In this document: piece after piece, positions 45,096-54,585 of the stretch
Position numbering within the stretch: position 1 is the first letter of the stretch
Layout of the letters: each line of letters starts with the position of its first letter
Assembly (NCBI GenBank): GCA_964371945.1
Contig: CAYJPA010000013.1
Coordinates: 21,096 to 85,095, forward strand
Length of the DNA stretch: 64,000 nucleotides
Direction of reading: 5' to 3'
Source of the DNA: CAYJPA01 sp964371945
GTDB taxonomy: Bacteria > Chloroflexota > Chloroflexia > Thermomicrobiales > UBA6265
Notes under the pieces: model-generated
Seen by the model: only the letters and a program-made list of their open reading frames with translations
Told to the model about the DNA's origin: nothing
The model's database searches: none
Program-made: the position numbers and the translations under genes

Positions 45096-45980
45096 GTGAA
45101 GTTCGCCCCAGGTGTCACAGCGAGCCAATCCGCTCCGCTCATACCCTGCTTCTCCATCGGCGAGGCGGCTGAACTGCTCGGCGTCTCGCGGGCGACACTG
45201 CGGATCTGGGAACGCGAACAGCTCATCAGTCCACGTCGCACCAAGGGTGGCCACCGCCTCTACACGCCCACGGATGTCGCACGGATGCGTGAGATCGTGC
45301 GCCTGCGCAACGAAGAGCGGCTCAATGCCGCGGCGATCCGGCGCGAGCTCGGCCCGAGCGAGCCGGTAGACGATTCATCTGCCAGCCGCGAGAGGCAGAC
45401 CAATTTGGGGCAGCGTCTACGGACCCTGCGAACGAACCGTGGATGGTCGCTGGCTGAAGTAGCCGAACGCACTGATCTCTCCGTTTCCTTCCTGAGCGCG
45501 CTGGAGCGAGGGACGGCGAGCACCTCGGTTGGGAATCTGTTCAAGCTGGCCGATGCCTACGGCACAACGGTGCCCGGTCTGGGCACGGAGCGACCGTCGG
45601 TACCGAAAAGCATGCTCCATCCAAGCGATCGACTCAGGTTCGTCGCCGGACGTGGATCGGTGATGATCGAGGATTTGATTGCGGGTCCAGGTGCGCTGGA
45701 GGCGCAACGGATTGAGATCCAGCCGGGGGGGGAGAGCGGAGGAGCGTACACCCATCCGGGGGAGGAGTTCATCTATGTGCTCACCGGGCGCCTGGTGTTC
45801 TTGGTCGAGGAGGAACGCTATCAATTGGCCGAGGGCGACTCGCTCTTTTTTCGGAGCGAGCGGAGCCATCAGTGGTGGAATGACGGCGACATCGCGGCCA
45901 CCGTGCTGTGGGTCAACGTACCGCTCGCCGAGTTGACCTTTGGGACACCAGCCGGGCGGATCCGCGCTGAGCGCCGGTAG
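45096..45980 (+). CDS. MerR-XRE-cupin transcriptional regulator
   Basis: A 294-residue regulator with two DNA-binding domains and a sensor. Residues 18-85 are MerR-like (FSIGEAAELLGVSRATLRIW, KGGHRLYTPTDVARM). Residues 103-158 are an XRE/HipB helix-turn-helix (LGQRLRTLRTNRGWSLAEVA, then SVSFLSALERGTAS). Residues 205-280 are a cupin with AYTHPGEEFIYVLTGRLVFL and GDSLFFRSERSHQW. Regulators with XRE plus cupin are common; the added MerR domain is not. GTG 45096 is taken as start because GGGGAGGA lies at the right distance. It probably controls the divergent mmsA operon and the P1 peptidase gene. Confidence 0.85.
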   Translation: MKFAPGVTASQSAPLIPCFSIGEAAELLGVSRATLRIWEREQLISPRRTKGGHRLYTPTDVARMREIVRLRNEERLNAAAIRRELGPSEPVDDSSASRERQTNLGQRLRTLRTNRGWSLAEVAERTDLSVSFLSALERGTASTSVGNLFKLADAYGTTVPGLGTERPSVPKSMLHPSDRLRFVAGRGSVMIEDLIAGPGALEAQRIEIQPGGESGGAYTHPGEEFIYVLTGRLVFLVEEERYQLAEGDSLFFRSERSHQWWNDGDIAATVLWVNVPLAELTFGTPAGRIRAERR

Positions 45981-46073
45981 CCGGTTGCAGCCGTCAGATC
46001 AACGCGGGTCATGCTCGCGGTGCCCAATCGAATTCCGGACGTGATGCCGCGAGCGACGCAGAGGAGTGTGACC

Positions 46074-47114
46074 ATGACCGATCAGACCCAATCATCCGGT
46101 CTCCGCCTACAACCCGGACCGACCAACACCCTGATCGACGTTCCAGGGATCAAAGTCGGTCATTACACGCACGACTCGGTGCATCGCGGAGTGACGGCGA
46201 TCCTCTGTGAAGGGGGCGCGACAGCCGGCGTTTCGGTCCGAGGCTCCAATCCCGGCACCTTCAACACCGACGCCCTCGACCCGACCACCGCCGGCGGGGT
46301 CCTGCACGCGATCGGCTTGACGGGAGGAAGTCTTTTCGGATTGGGCGCGATTGCGGGCATCACCGAATGGTTGTTCCAGCAGGGGGTTGGACATCACTAT
46401 CGTGGGGCCCTTATTCCTGTTGTCTCCGGCGCGGTCATCTTCGACCTTCTCTTCACCGACCCGGCGGTCTACCCAACGGCAGATTGGGGTCATCGCGCCG
46501 CCGCAAACGCATCGATGCACCCCTTCAAGCGGGGGAACATTGGCGCTGGGACGGGCGGAACGGCCGGCAAAGGGCCGGGATGCGTGCGGACCAAGGGAGG
46601 TCTGGGAACCTCGTCACTCGTGCTCCCAGATGGGATCGTGGTCGGGGCGATCGTCGTGATCAATGCGCTGGGCGGCATGATCCATCCGCTCACCGGAGAT
46701 CTGTACGCCACGAGTGGAGGGTTCGACGTTCCACTGCTCTATCGGCAGCCTGATGCCGAACCGGACAGCGTCCGTTCGCTGACCAACACAACACTGGGGG
46801 TGATTGTCACCAACGCGCTGTTGTCCAAACCACAGGCGACCAAGGTCGCCGCATTGGCCCACGATGGGTTGGCCCGTGCCATCCGCCCGATCCATGCAAT
46901 GCTTGACGGCGACTCGATCTTTGCGCTCTCGACTCAGGACGGCGCGATCCTCCCATCCGGAACGACGGGCGCGAATTTGACGGACATGGTCGGTCATGCC
47001 GGGGCCGACGCGATGGTCCTCGCGGTGCTGGACGCTGCCCGCGAAACGACGGGCGTTGACGACTGGCCATCGGTTGCGGACGCTCAGGGGGCCATTCGAA
47101 ATGGACTGATCTAG
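46074..47114 (+). CDS. P1-family peptidase (DmpA/BapA-like aminopeptidase)
   Basis: A 346-residue N-terminal-nucleophile peptidase of family S58. The N-terminal region NTLIDVPGIKVGHYTHDS and the RGSNPGTFNTDAL block are family signatures. The self-cleavage and catalytic site lies at KGGLGTSSLVLPDG, where processing before a Ser/Thr frees the nucleophile. Relatives cleave N-terminal D-amino acids or beta-amino acids from peptides and amides. GAGGAG precedes ATG 46074. It follows the MerR-XRE-cupin gene and is near a Dpp-type transporter, which fits peptide or beta-amino-acid use together with MmsA. Confidence 0.9.
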   Translation: MTDQTQSSGLRLQPGPTNTLIDVPGIKVGHYTHDSVHRGVTAILCEGGATAGVSVRGSNPGTFNTDALDPTTAGGVLHAIGLTGGSLFGLGAIAGITEWLFQQGVGHHYRGALIPVVSGAVIFDLLFTDPAVYPTADWGHRAAANASMHPFKRGNIGAGTGGTAGKGPGCVRTKGGLGTSSLVLPDGIVVGAIVVINALGGMIHPLTGDLYATSGGFDVPLLYRQPDAEPDSVRSLTNTTLGVIVTNALLSKPQATKVAALAHDGLARAIRPIHAMLDGDSIFALSTQDGAILPSGTTGANLTDMVGHAGADAMVLAVLDAARETTGVDDWPSVADAQGAIRNGLI

Positions 47115-47620
47115 CAGGCGAGGCGACCGCATGATCAGTTGGTTCGCTCAATTAGGTGGCGCGGGCAGAGTAGAGGTGATTTCGGATTTTCAAAGGGATC
47201 TCCGCGCGGCGGCACGCCGGCGCGTTTGCGGATGATAGAGATTGTCCTCAATTCCACATAACGTCATTCCACTAACGGTGATTGGTGGGAGAACGAGATG
47301 CCTTGGACTAAAAGTGCCAGGGGCATATCTCGGAACGTCGGCGTTCGCTTGCGAGCGGACGCTCGCTGTTCGGCGGTCAGCGTTTACGGCGCAGGCCGAG
47401 ACACTCGTTCGACAGCGGGCTGGTGTGTGCGGAAGAGCTCGTAGGCGTATCCGCCGTCATCGCATATGACATCCGTAAGCGAGGGGCGATCAAGCCAATT
47501 TCCGAGATGCGTGGGTCGCCGTTCCCAACCGAAGCGAACGTTCCGCTGACGAACGAACCGCTCTCGTTGTGTCCATGGCCGTGCGATCACGCGAGTACGG
47601 TTGCCTTCGTCGACGGTGCC
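47115..47620. other. gap with only a possible gene fragment (47384-47590, minus)
   Basis: About 500 bases after the peptidase gene. On the minus strand a frame from GTG 47590 to 47384 (68 residues, containing RRPTHLGNWLDRP and DDGGYAYELF) looks protein-like and directly follows the phosphotransferase remnant, but it was not recognised. Nothing else was seen. Confidence 0.25.
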
Positions 47621-48585
47621 TCAAGCGATCTCCAAGCGCTCGCATAAGATACGAGCCGCGTCGAATCGCCAGAGCCGGTTCGGCGCCAGCGACCACTGGG
47701 GATTTTGCCCCATCCAACGCAGGAGCGTTTACAGCCGTGCGACATCACGACTCATCCCGTAATCGTTCGGGGAGCCGGCCGGCCAACGCGCCTCCTGATA
47801 CGCTCGGTCACATTGCTTGACGACCTCCTGAGGCCACCGCTCAACGAGCGTGACGAGGTCGATCTCGCCAGCTGCTAGTGCCGCCCATCCCCGGTCAATC
47901 GGGTACATCGCGCTGTCCCGATACAGCACGTTGCCGGCATAGAAGTCGCCGTGGATGGCGACCGGGCTCGACACAAGCAGCTCGACAAGCTCGCGGTAGC
48001 CACGCCGTGCCGCGCGCGGCGACGCATCGTAATCCGGCAAGGATGCTGCAACTGAGAGCGCCCGATCAATCCAACCGGCGTAGTAGCCTACGGTGTATCG
48101 CAGGAGCGCCGAGAGATCGCGCTCAACCTCGATCTCCGCCTGACTCGCCTGAAAGCGCCCGATCCATTTGGCGGCGGCTTCGAGCGCGAACGGCTGCACC
48201 GACGGTTCGCCGGCGCGGACGCATCGATCGTGGTACTCCGTTACGAGCCACGCGGTCGGCCAAGTCGGGGTCCGCGCAAGGCCGAAGCACCTGATCGGCA
48301 GCAGCCTCGACGGCCGCGGAGCCTCGTAGACACCGGCTTCGTACGCGACCGTTCCTTGACGCTCGTACCGGGGCACCCCGGCGTCCGTCTCGTACCTGCA
48401 AAACACGACCAACTTGCGACCATCGTCGCACCGGCAGCGAACGATCTCGCCCGGCATCTTTCCGGCCAGGCGTTGGGTCGACGATCGGTGACGATCACAC
48501 CAGCACACAGCACCGTGCTCAAACCGGCGGAAAGCGAAGCCAGGTCCGGGAACGTCTCGGTAGTCTCACTCGTGGTTGGCGTCAC
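47621..48585 (-). pseudogene. aminoglycoside/choline phosphotransferase-like protein, broken
   Basis: The first part reads from GTG 48585 (TPTTSETTETFPDLASL, then VIVTDRRPNAW), then a single-base shift near 48461-48475 moves to the frame with MPGEIVRCRCDDGRKLVVF. That frame holds the kinase core: VAIHGDFYAGNVLY (HGDxxxxN) and the metal site MYPIDRGWAAL. A TAA at 47729-47731 interrupts it after DVARL, yet the same frame continues with TLLRWMGQNPQWS and WRFDAARILCERL to a stop at 47621, which fits the family C-terminus. The gene therefore has at least one frameshift and one nonsense change. It lies 18 bases after the glycosyltransferase fragment. Confidence 0.65.
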
Positions 48586-48603
48586 GCGAATTCCCCGACG
48601 GGG

Positions 48604-49077
48604 TTAAGACCCCAATTCCTGCAGCAATCCCCCGATGACCATGCGGGCGTCCAGGTACTCCACGGCGATCTCCCGGGCGGCCTGGGAGTGGCGGCCGTGG
48701 TCCCGCTCGATTTCGTTAATCGCCGCCGCCGCCTCGACTGTCCGCGCGACGAAGAGCCCGCGGCCGACCGGCAGGTGACCGCTGAACCCGGTCTCCTGCA
48801 TGACCGCCGGCCGTCCACACGCGAGGTAGGCGGCGCTTCGGTCGCTCGTCCAGCCGCTGTTCGTGGCGATGAAGACGCTTTTGCAGACACTGAATTCGCC
48901 ACGCGACGCCCGAATGTACTCACCGAAGGCGTCGAACGACTTCGTCACGTCGTGGGCGTCGCGGAGGCACCAGCCGTTTTCTAGGAGCCGATCGCGCGGC
49001 ACCTCCTTCCCAGCAACGGCGATTTCCGGCATGGCGGAGGTCAACGCCGGCAACCTCTCGAACATCGCGAACCCTAG
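48604..49077 (-). pseudogene. glycosyltransferase, C-terminal fragment cut by an IS
   Basis: About 158 residues in frame, with ASRGEFSVCKSVFIATNSGW, SDRSAAYLACGRPAVMQETGF and a final helix. This is the donor-binding end of a glycosyltransferase (GT4-like), where the cell-bound nucleotide sugar is held. The upstream 5' part is missing: the sequence changes at CTAG 49074-49077 into the end of an IS5-type element. An internal ATG at 49065 could start translation, but the product would lack the acceptor domain. It is followed by the broken phosphotransferase gene. Confidence 0.65.
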
Positions 49078-49832
49078 CAGGCTGTTGAAAATCTACAGCT
49101 GAACGTCATCCGACTTGAGCGTCAGTTCAATCGAACATGGATGGTACGTAGTGGTGTGTGGCAAAATGGAGCGTGCACGGACGACGACGAACTGCAGCCG
49201 GGAATGATGTCGCGGGGTGAGGCAACGGCACGCGGACGACGAGATCCCCAGGTCAGCATGTTGGCATTCGTTGATCTGGAGGAGCGCGTTCCGCGCAATC
49301 ATCCGCTGCGAGCCATCAAGCGCTCTGCCGACGCCGCATTGGCGGAGCTCTCGCCGGTCTTCGATGCGATGTATGCCGAGTGCGGCCGTCCCTCGATCCC
49401 ACCGGAGCGGCTGCTCAAGGCCAGCCTCCTGATCGCGCTGTATTCGGTCCGGAGCGAACGCGCGTTGTGTGAGGAACTGGACTATCACCTGCTCTATCGC
49501 TGGTTTCTGGATATGACTCTGATGGAGCCGAGCTTCGCGCCGACGAGTTTCAGCAAGAACCGGCAGCGCTTGCTCGATCACGACGTGGCCGCACGCTTCT
49601 TCGATGAGGTGGTGGGGCTGGCGGACGACCGCCAGCTGCTCAGTGATGACCATTTCACGGTGGATGGCACCCTGATTGAAGCAACGGCGAGTCTGAAGAG
49701 CTTCCGGCGCCGGGGTGCGCCGGTGCCCGCCGAGCCGCCGGATGATCGCGGCAACCCGACCGTGAACTTTCGCGGCGAGAAGCGATCCAATGTGAGCCAT
49801 GCCAGCACGACCGATCCGGAGGTGCGGCTGGG
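49078..49832 (+). mobile_element. IS5-type insertion sequence, left part only
   Basis: The left end CAGGCTGTTGAAAA follows CTAG directly. The same end, CAGGCTGCTGAAAA after CTAG, appears at 63951 near the window edge. The element contains the N-terminal and central part of a DDE transposase and then breaks off near 49832, where the usual C-terminal domain and right end are missing. Confidence 0.75.
49204..49832 (+). pseudogene. IS5/InsH-type transposase, C-terminally truncated
   Basis: About 210 residues match the DUF772-type transposase N-terminus (LEERVPRNHPLRAIKR, RPSIPPERLLKASLLIALYS) and the first catalytic motif DDHFTVDGTLIEA with the Asp. The segment NPTVNFRGEKRSNVSHAST follows and then the similarity ends after DPEVRL. 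The frame runs on as noise to 50025. Without the remaining catalytic residues it cannot be active. Confidence 0.75.
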
Positions 49833-49910
49833 GAAGGCAGAGCCGCCGGCGGCTGTCATTTCGTCTCCGGGTTTGTCGCATCGTCTGCTGCTGTCTCAAG
49901 GAATAACACG

Positions 49911-50009
49911 ATGCCCTTTCGGTTGCGGAGCGAGGAGCCTGAATTCATCGACCGCACCGATCCCGACGGCATCGTCAACATGCACGTGCCGACCGAATCG
50001 CGGACTTAA
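49911..50009 (+). CDS. possible 32-residue protein
   Basis: A short frame from ATG 49911 with AAGGAA eight bases upstream, reading MPFRLRSEEPEFIDRTD and ending VPTESRT. It lies between the IS fragment and the convergent TIR-hydrolase gene. Composition is protein-like, but it may be the start of a lost gene. No family was recognised. Confidence 0.25.
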   Translation: MPFRLRSEEPEFIDRTDPDGIVNMHVPTESRT

Positions 50010-50018
50010 ATCGTCGAA

Positions 50019-51746
50019 TCATTGAAGACTCGTTCGGTCGACGACCAGAACCGGTGTTACACCGCTAAGCCGTGCCGTCTGTTCGTCCGCGGCGGGTTTG
50101 AACCGGATTCCGGACCCGGCGACGAGATCGCGAACGATACTCGTCGCCAGGAGCTGGCCATCACGCCCCGCGTTCGCCAGCGCTCGGGCCATATCAACCG
50201 CGGCCCCCCTCATTCGATTTTTGTCGATCGACACCGCGCCCGTATGCAACCCACATCGACAGTCAAATCCTGCGCGCTTGGCCGCTTCTCCGACCGCGTC
50301 GGCGAAGCGGATCGCCCGGGCCGGGCCGTCGAATGAGGCGACGACGCCGGCGCCGGCCGAGACCTGTCCACGGAATCTGAAAGCCTCGCGCTGCGCAAAA
50401 GCGGAAAGTTGACCTTGTTCCACCTCGTCGCCCTGAACGCAGACAACCGTCGCTAATACCGTCTCCGGTTCATCTTCAATCTCTCGGGACGGAACTGTCG
50501 AAGCGATGAATTGCTCAATCGCTGCAAAGAGCGGCTCTTGATCTCCCGCCCACGGAATGTGGTCTTCACTATCGTGCTCTGATCGCACAGCGGCGGGAAT
50601 GTGCTCCGCCAGGTACTTGTTTTCGCCAGCGACGGAATCCAGGTCTCCCGCTCGATGTAGCACAAGAGTTGGAACTCTGATCGTGGGTAGAACCGAGCGA
50701 ACGTCGATCTCCAAATTCATTCGAGTCAGAGCGATTCTGGATCCCGGGCTTCCACCGAGTCGAAGAAGCCCCGCAAACCAATCGACAAAGACCTTATCGT
50801 CAATCATGGTAGGAGCCAAAAGCTTGAGAAGCTCTCGAGCGTACGCTGTCGTCCCCCAATTCTCGAACAGTGTTTTTTCGGATTCGTCAACCTGGAGACG
50901 GGCTTGCTCAAGCGTTGGCTTCCAGGGGTAATCCGGCCGGCGCACATAACTCGCGGATCCTCCGTACAGCACGAGGGCAGATGTCCGCTCCGGATACGTC
51001 GCCGCGAAGAGCGCGGAGAGAGGCACTCCTTCAGATACCCCGGCGATGACCGCGTTTTTGACTCCGTTTGCATCCATCACCGCCCGGATATCGTCCATTC
51101 GCTCTTCCAACGTAGAGATTCCGGAAATGCGGTCGGAAAGACCCGTTCCTCGTTTATCAAACATGATCGTCCGAGTAAATGACCCGAGTCGCTGAAGAAA
51201 TTCAACCATTGCCGGCAGGCGCCAGAAATGCTCAACATGTGAAACGAAACCGGGTACCAAGACAAAATCGATGGATCCCTCCCCAAACGTCTGATAGGCA
51301 ATGCTGAGGTCACCACTCCTCGCGTATCGCGTCTGTGGTAGCGGAAGCTCAGCCTGTTTCGGTTGGAGTCCGAGCGTCCGCACGAGGAGGCCGAGCGCGG
51401 AGATCAAATCTTCATCGGCGGCATCGATGAAGTTGATCGATACGTACCGATGTGGAATGACGCAGGCACGGGTCTGGAGGAGGATGAGTCGTTTGCCGTT
51501 CTGGATTGCCCAATCCCACTCGTTCTTCACGTTTCGGGAGTCGACGGAGTCCGGGCTCAACAAACCAACGACGAAATCGGCTGCCCCGAGTCCGCGATCG
51601 ATCTCGTCCGGCCAGTACGCTCCGGCTGGAATGTCGTAGTGATCCATCCAAGTCTTGCAACGCTGGGCGAGGAGATGCGCGCGGACCCGCTCAGCGACGG
51701 TGAGATCAGCGCGATGATAGGAGATGAAGACGCAAGGATCCGGCAT
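50019..51746 (-). CDS. TIR-alpha/beta hydrolase-cyclase-like fusion protein
   Basis: A 575-residue three-domain protein. Residues 1-125 are a TIR domain (CVFISYHRADLTVAERVRAH, then SPDSVDSRNVKNEWDWAI, whose Glu is at the site of the TIR NADase glutamate). Residues 140-415 are an alpha/beta hydrolase with IAGVSEGVPLSA (GxSxG nucleophile), VLHRAGDLDSV and a His in SEDHIPWAGD. Residues 430-575 resemble a class III nucleotide cyclase (CGLHTGAVS, ARALANAGRDGQLLATS) but lack the first metal-binding Asp. ATG 51746 has AAGGTGAG upstream. The last two domains occur together elsewhere; the added TIR is unusual. It is the last intact gene of the minus-strand TIR run. Confidence 0.85.
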   Translation of the reverse strand: MPDPCVFISYHRADLTVAERVRAHLLAQRCKTWMDHYDIPAGAYWPDEIDRGLGAADFVVGLLSPDSVDSRNVKNEWDWAIQNGKRLILLQTRACVIPHRYVSINFIDAADEDLISALGLLVRTLGLQPKQAELPLPQTRYARSGDLSIAYQTFGEGSIDFVLVPGFVSHVEHFWRLPAMVEFLQRLGSFTRTIMFDKRGTGLSDRISGISTLEERMDDIRAVMDANGVKNAVIAGVSEGVPLSALFAATYPERTSALVLYGGSASYVRRPDYPWKPTLEQARLQVDESEKTLFENWGTTAYARELLKLLAPTMIDDKVFVDWFAGLLRLGGSPGSRIALTRMNLEIDVRSVLPTIRVPTLVLHRAGDLDSVAGENKYLAEHIPAAVRSEHDSEDHIPWAGDQEPLFAAIEQFIASTVPSREIEDEPETVLATVVCVQGDEVEQGQLSAFAQREAFRFRGQVSAGAGVVASFDGPARAIRFADAVGEAAKRAGFDCRCGLHTGAVSIDKNRMRGAAVDMARALANAGRDGQLLATSIVRDLVAGSGIRFKPAADEQTARLSGVTPVLVVDRTSLQ

Positions 51747-51759
51747 GACCACTCACCTT

Positions 51760-52051
51760 CGCAATGTCCTCGACACGCCGTGACGTGTTTCACCAGGTTT
51801 GCTCACGGAGCAATGCTCAGGAACGACGAGTGTCGATTTCTCGGGACGATCTTATCTTTTGTAACGAGCCGTGGATCGCATCTCCGATCAAATCCGGGCG
51901 CGACTCCCAGCCGCTGATGCCTTCCAGGTCGGTGCAGCGGGCGACGCCGACTTTCTCCAACGCGGAAACAACCGGGCAGTACGCGCCCGCGATCCACGCT
52001 CGCGTAGCTGAGGAAAACGTGGCGAGTTGATTCCGGCCGGGCACCGGTCAT
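51760..52051 (-). pseudogene. TIR-domain fragment
   Basis: Starts at ATG 52051, right after the TAG of the NB-ARC gene, with STRHVFLSYASVDRGRVLP. A one-base shift moves to VVSALEKVGV and then LEGISGWESRPDLIGDAIHG, which are the middle of a TIR domain; then the frame ends. The conserved cysteine/glutamate part and anything beyond are missing. It is most similar to the TIR of 54585 and is probably a decayed duplicate. Confidence 0.65.
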
Positions 52052-54585
52052 CTAGTTGCCCTCGTGGGAGCCGATTGATTCCGCGGCAGCACTCACCGCG
52101 ATGGCCCCGGCGACGATTGCCTCCAGCGACACCGACTCGCCGACCGCGTACTCAGCACCGAATGCTTCCTCGGTTAGCTCCCTTCGTACGGCGGCGAGCG
52201 CCGAATCACGCCTCTGGTATTCGTCTACTGTACCGCGTGCGCCGATTTTCTCCCGCGGGCGCTGTGCCGCGCCGAAAAGGCGCGCAGCCCGATGGGTTGC
52301 TGGTGGGACACCGCGATGATCGCAAGATCCGGAAGATGCCACAGGATCAGCCTCTGATCCTGTTGTTCCCATGCCAGACCCAGGCCCTCGCGATACGACG
52401 TGATTGAGCGCGCATCCTCCCCCCCGATTGTGTGCAATAGCCCCGAACGTGACCAGCGAGATGATTGCACCCCATTGCCGCCCTAATTGACGTTGAAGGC
52501 GAAGCGAGTCCTCCGCCATCTGGATGGCCCGGATCTCATCACCGAACCCGCTGGACGCGAACGCGAGGTTGCTCAGTGTGAGGCTTTCGAGGACAAAATG
52601 ACCGAGTTCGCGGTAGTACCCAAGTGCTTCGTCGTAGCGTTCGAGGGATCGCGCGAAATCCCCTTGATACCCGTCCGCTATGCCGAGCACCGTCAACGCA
52701 TCACCGATAACGATTGCGTTTCCGACTTCCCGTGCGACATCAAGTGCCTCTTCGCACCACGCCACCGTGAGGGCGAATTCGTCCCGAAACGCCGCAAGCG
52801 TTCCGGCTCCAACCAGCGCGCGGGCTCGGGTATCGGTCCGAGCGAGATCGCCCGATTCCAACGCGCGCTCTATCCAGCTTAGTCCCTCACGAAAATACCC
52901 GCGCATGAACGAGAACGGATATGCCGCCGCGACCAGTCGAAGACTCGCCTCCCCCGACCTCCTCTCCGCCAGCCGGCCCAGCGCCGCCCGGATGTTGTCG
53001 TGCTCGGACTCCAATCGGTCCAACCAGCACTCTTGCCCGGGCCCAACCAAATGCGGCTCGCTCTCTTCCACCAGAGCGAGGCACCACGCCGAGTGGGCCT
53101 CCCGCACGATCGGTTCCTCGCTACTGGAGGCGAGTTGATCCTGTCCGAACTCACGAATCGACTCCAGCATCCGAAAGCGCGGCTCCTCGCCGGTGTCGTC
53201 TCGGCGGACGAGACTCAAGTCCACCAACGCCGTCAAGTCGTTCAATATGTCGATGCTGCCGTCGAGGTTCCCGACCGCTTCCGCCGCCTCGAAGGTACAC
53301 CCCGCGACAAAGACCGCCAGTCGTCGAAACAGGATCTGCTGCTCCGGCGTCAACAAGTCGCGACTCCACGCAACCGCATCACGCGGCGTTTGCTGTCGCT
53401 CCGGTAGGTCGCGAAGACCACCAGTGAGCGTCGGCAGCCGCTGTTCAAGCCGGGCTAACAATCGCTCCGGCGTCAGCAGTTTGATTCGCGCCGCCGCAAG
53501 CTCAATCGCTAGTGGGAATCCATCAAGCCGGCGGCAGATCTCTAGCACAGTCCCCGTGTCGTCTCGCGTCAACTCGAGCCCGGGTCTGGCGAACTGGGCT
53601 CGGCCGGCAAAGAGCGTCATCGCCGGCGTCGCCGAGAGCGGTGAAATGGGAACCTCGTGTTCCGCGCGGATTCGGAGCAACGCCCGGCTCGTGACCAGGA
53701 GACGCACGTCCGGCGCGGCTGCCATCAACTCGGCGACTTCCCGCGCCCCGGCCAGCAGTTGCTCGAAGTTGTCGAGCAGGAGCAGGGTCTGTTGGCCCGC
53801 GAAGAACGTGGCGAGCCCGTCTCCCAGTGTTCGTCCGGCGGCCTCGCGCACCCCGCAAACTTGGGCGATCGTGGCGAGCACCCGCGCGGGATCGGTGACC
53901 GGGGCGAGATCGACGAAATAGATCCCGTCTTGGAAGCGTTCGCACAACCGAGACGCGACTTCGATGGCCAGGCGGGTCTTCCCGGTGCCCCCGGGCCAGT
54001 CAGGATGACGAAACGCTCAGCTTCGACCAGCGCCGTGATCGTGGCAACCTCCGCATCCCGTCCGAGCAGCCCGTTCGGAGGTACGGGGAGATGCCTCGCC
54101 GGAGGCCGAATCTCTGGCGACACCGGGGCGATTTGTTGGGTCGTTCGGACGTCCGAGTTCGCCGGTCTGCTGGCGACATTGAGCGCCTGGACGACATCGG
54201 ACACCCACGCCTCGATCGGCCGGTCATGCAGCTCAATCCACTGGGAGGCCTCCAGCCGTTAGGCAACGTCGTCTGGGGCGTCGACCCGCTCGAGACGAAG
54301 GGGAATAAGCGGGCGCTCGTGTTTCCACGCCAGCGCGATCTCTTGTCTCACATTGCGGGACGAAAACGCCGCCGCCGAGCACATGACGAGCATGACCCCC
54401 GCTTCGCGGATAGCCGAGACGATCTCGGGACCGTAATTGGCGCCCCCCGTAATACCCATCTGGTCCAGCCAGACACGGATGCCCACTTGCTTCAGCGCGG
54501 CCACGATCGGCAGCACGCGATCGCGATCACCGCTCGCGTAACCGACGAAGACATGCCGTTGCGCGGAGTCAGCCGGATCGGACAT
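52052..54585 (-). pseudogene. TIR-NB-ARC-TPR (STAND) signalling ATPase, broken
   Basis: Originally about 845 residues. TIR: ATG 54585, RHVFVGYASGDRDRVLPIVA, WLDQMGITGGANYG, SSRNVRQEIALAWKHERPLI. An in-frame TAA follows at 54259-54261, then the same frame leads through a linker to NGLLGRDAEVATI and RFVILTGPG. Walker A needs one more G at 53988-53992; the next frame has TGKTRLAIEVASRL, LLLLDNFEQLLAG (Walker B), LLVTSRALLRI and GFPLAIELAAARI, the AfsR/NB-ARC order. TPR-like helices follow to the C-terminus, with two compensating shifts at 52419-52425 (C7 run) and about 52290. It overlaps the AAA+ gene by 17 bases. Confidence 0.8.
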
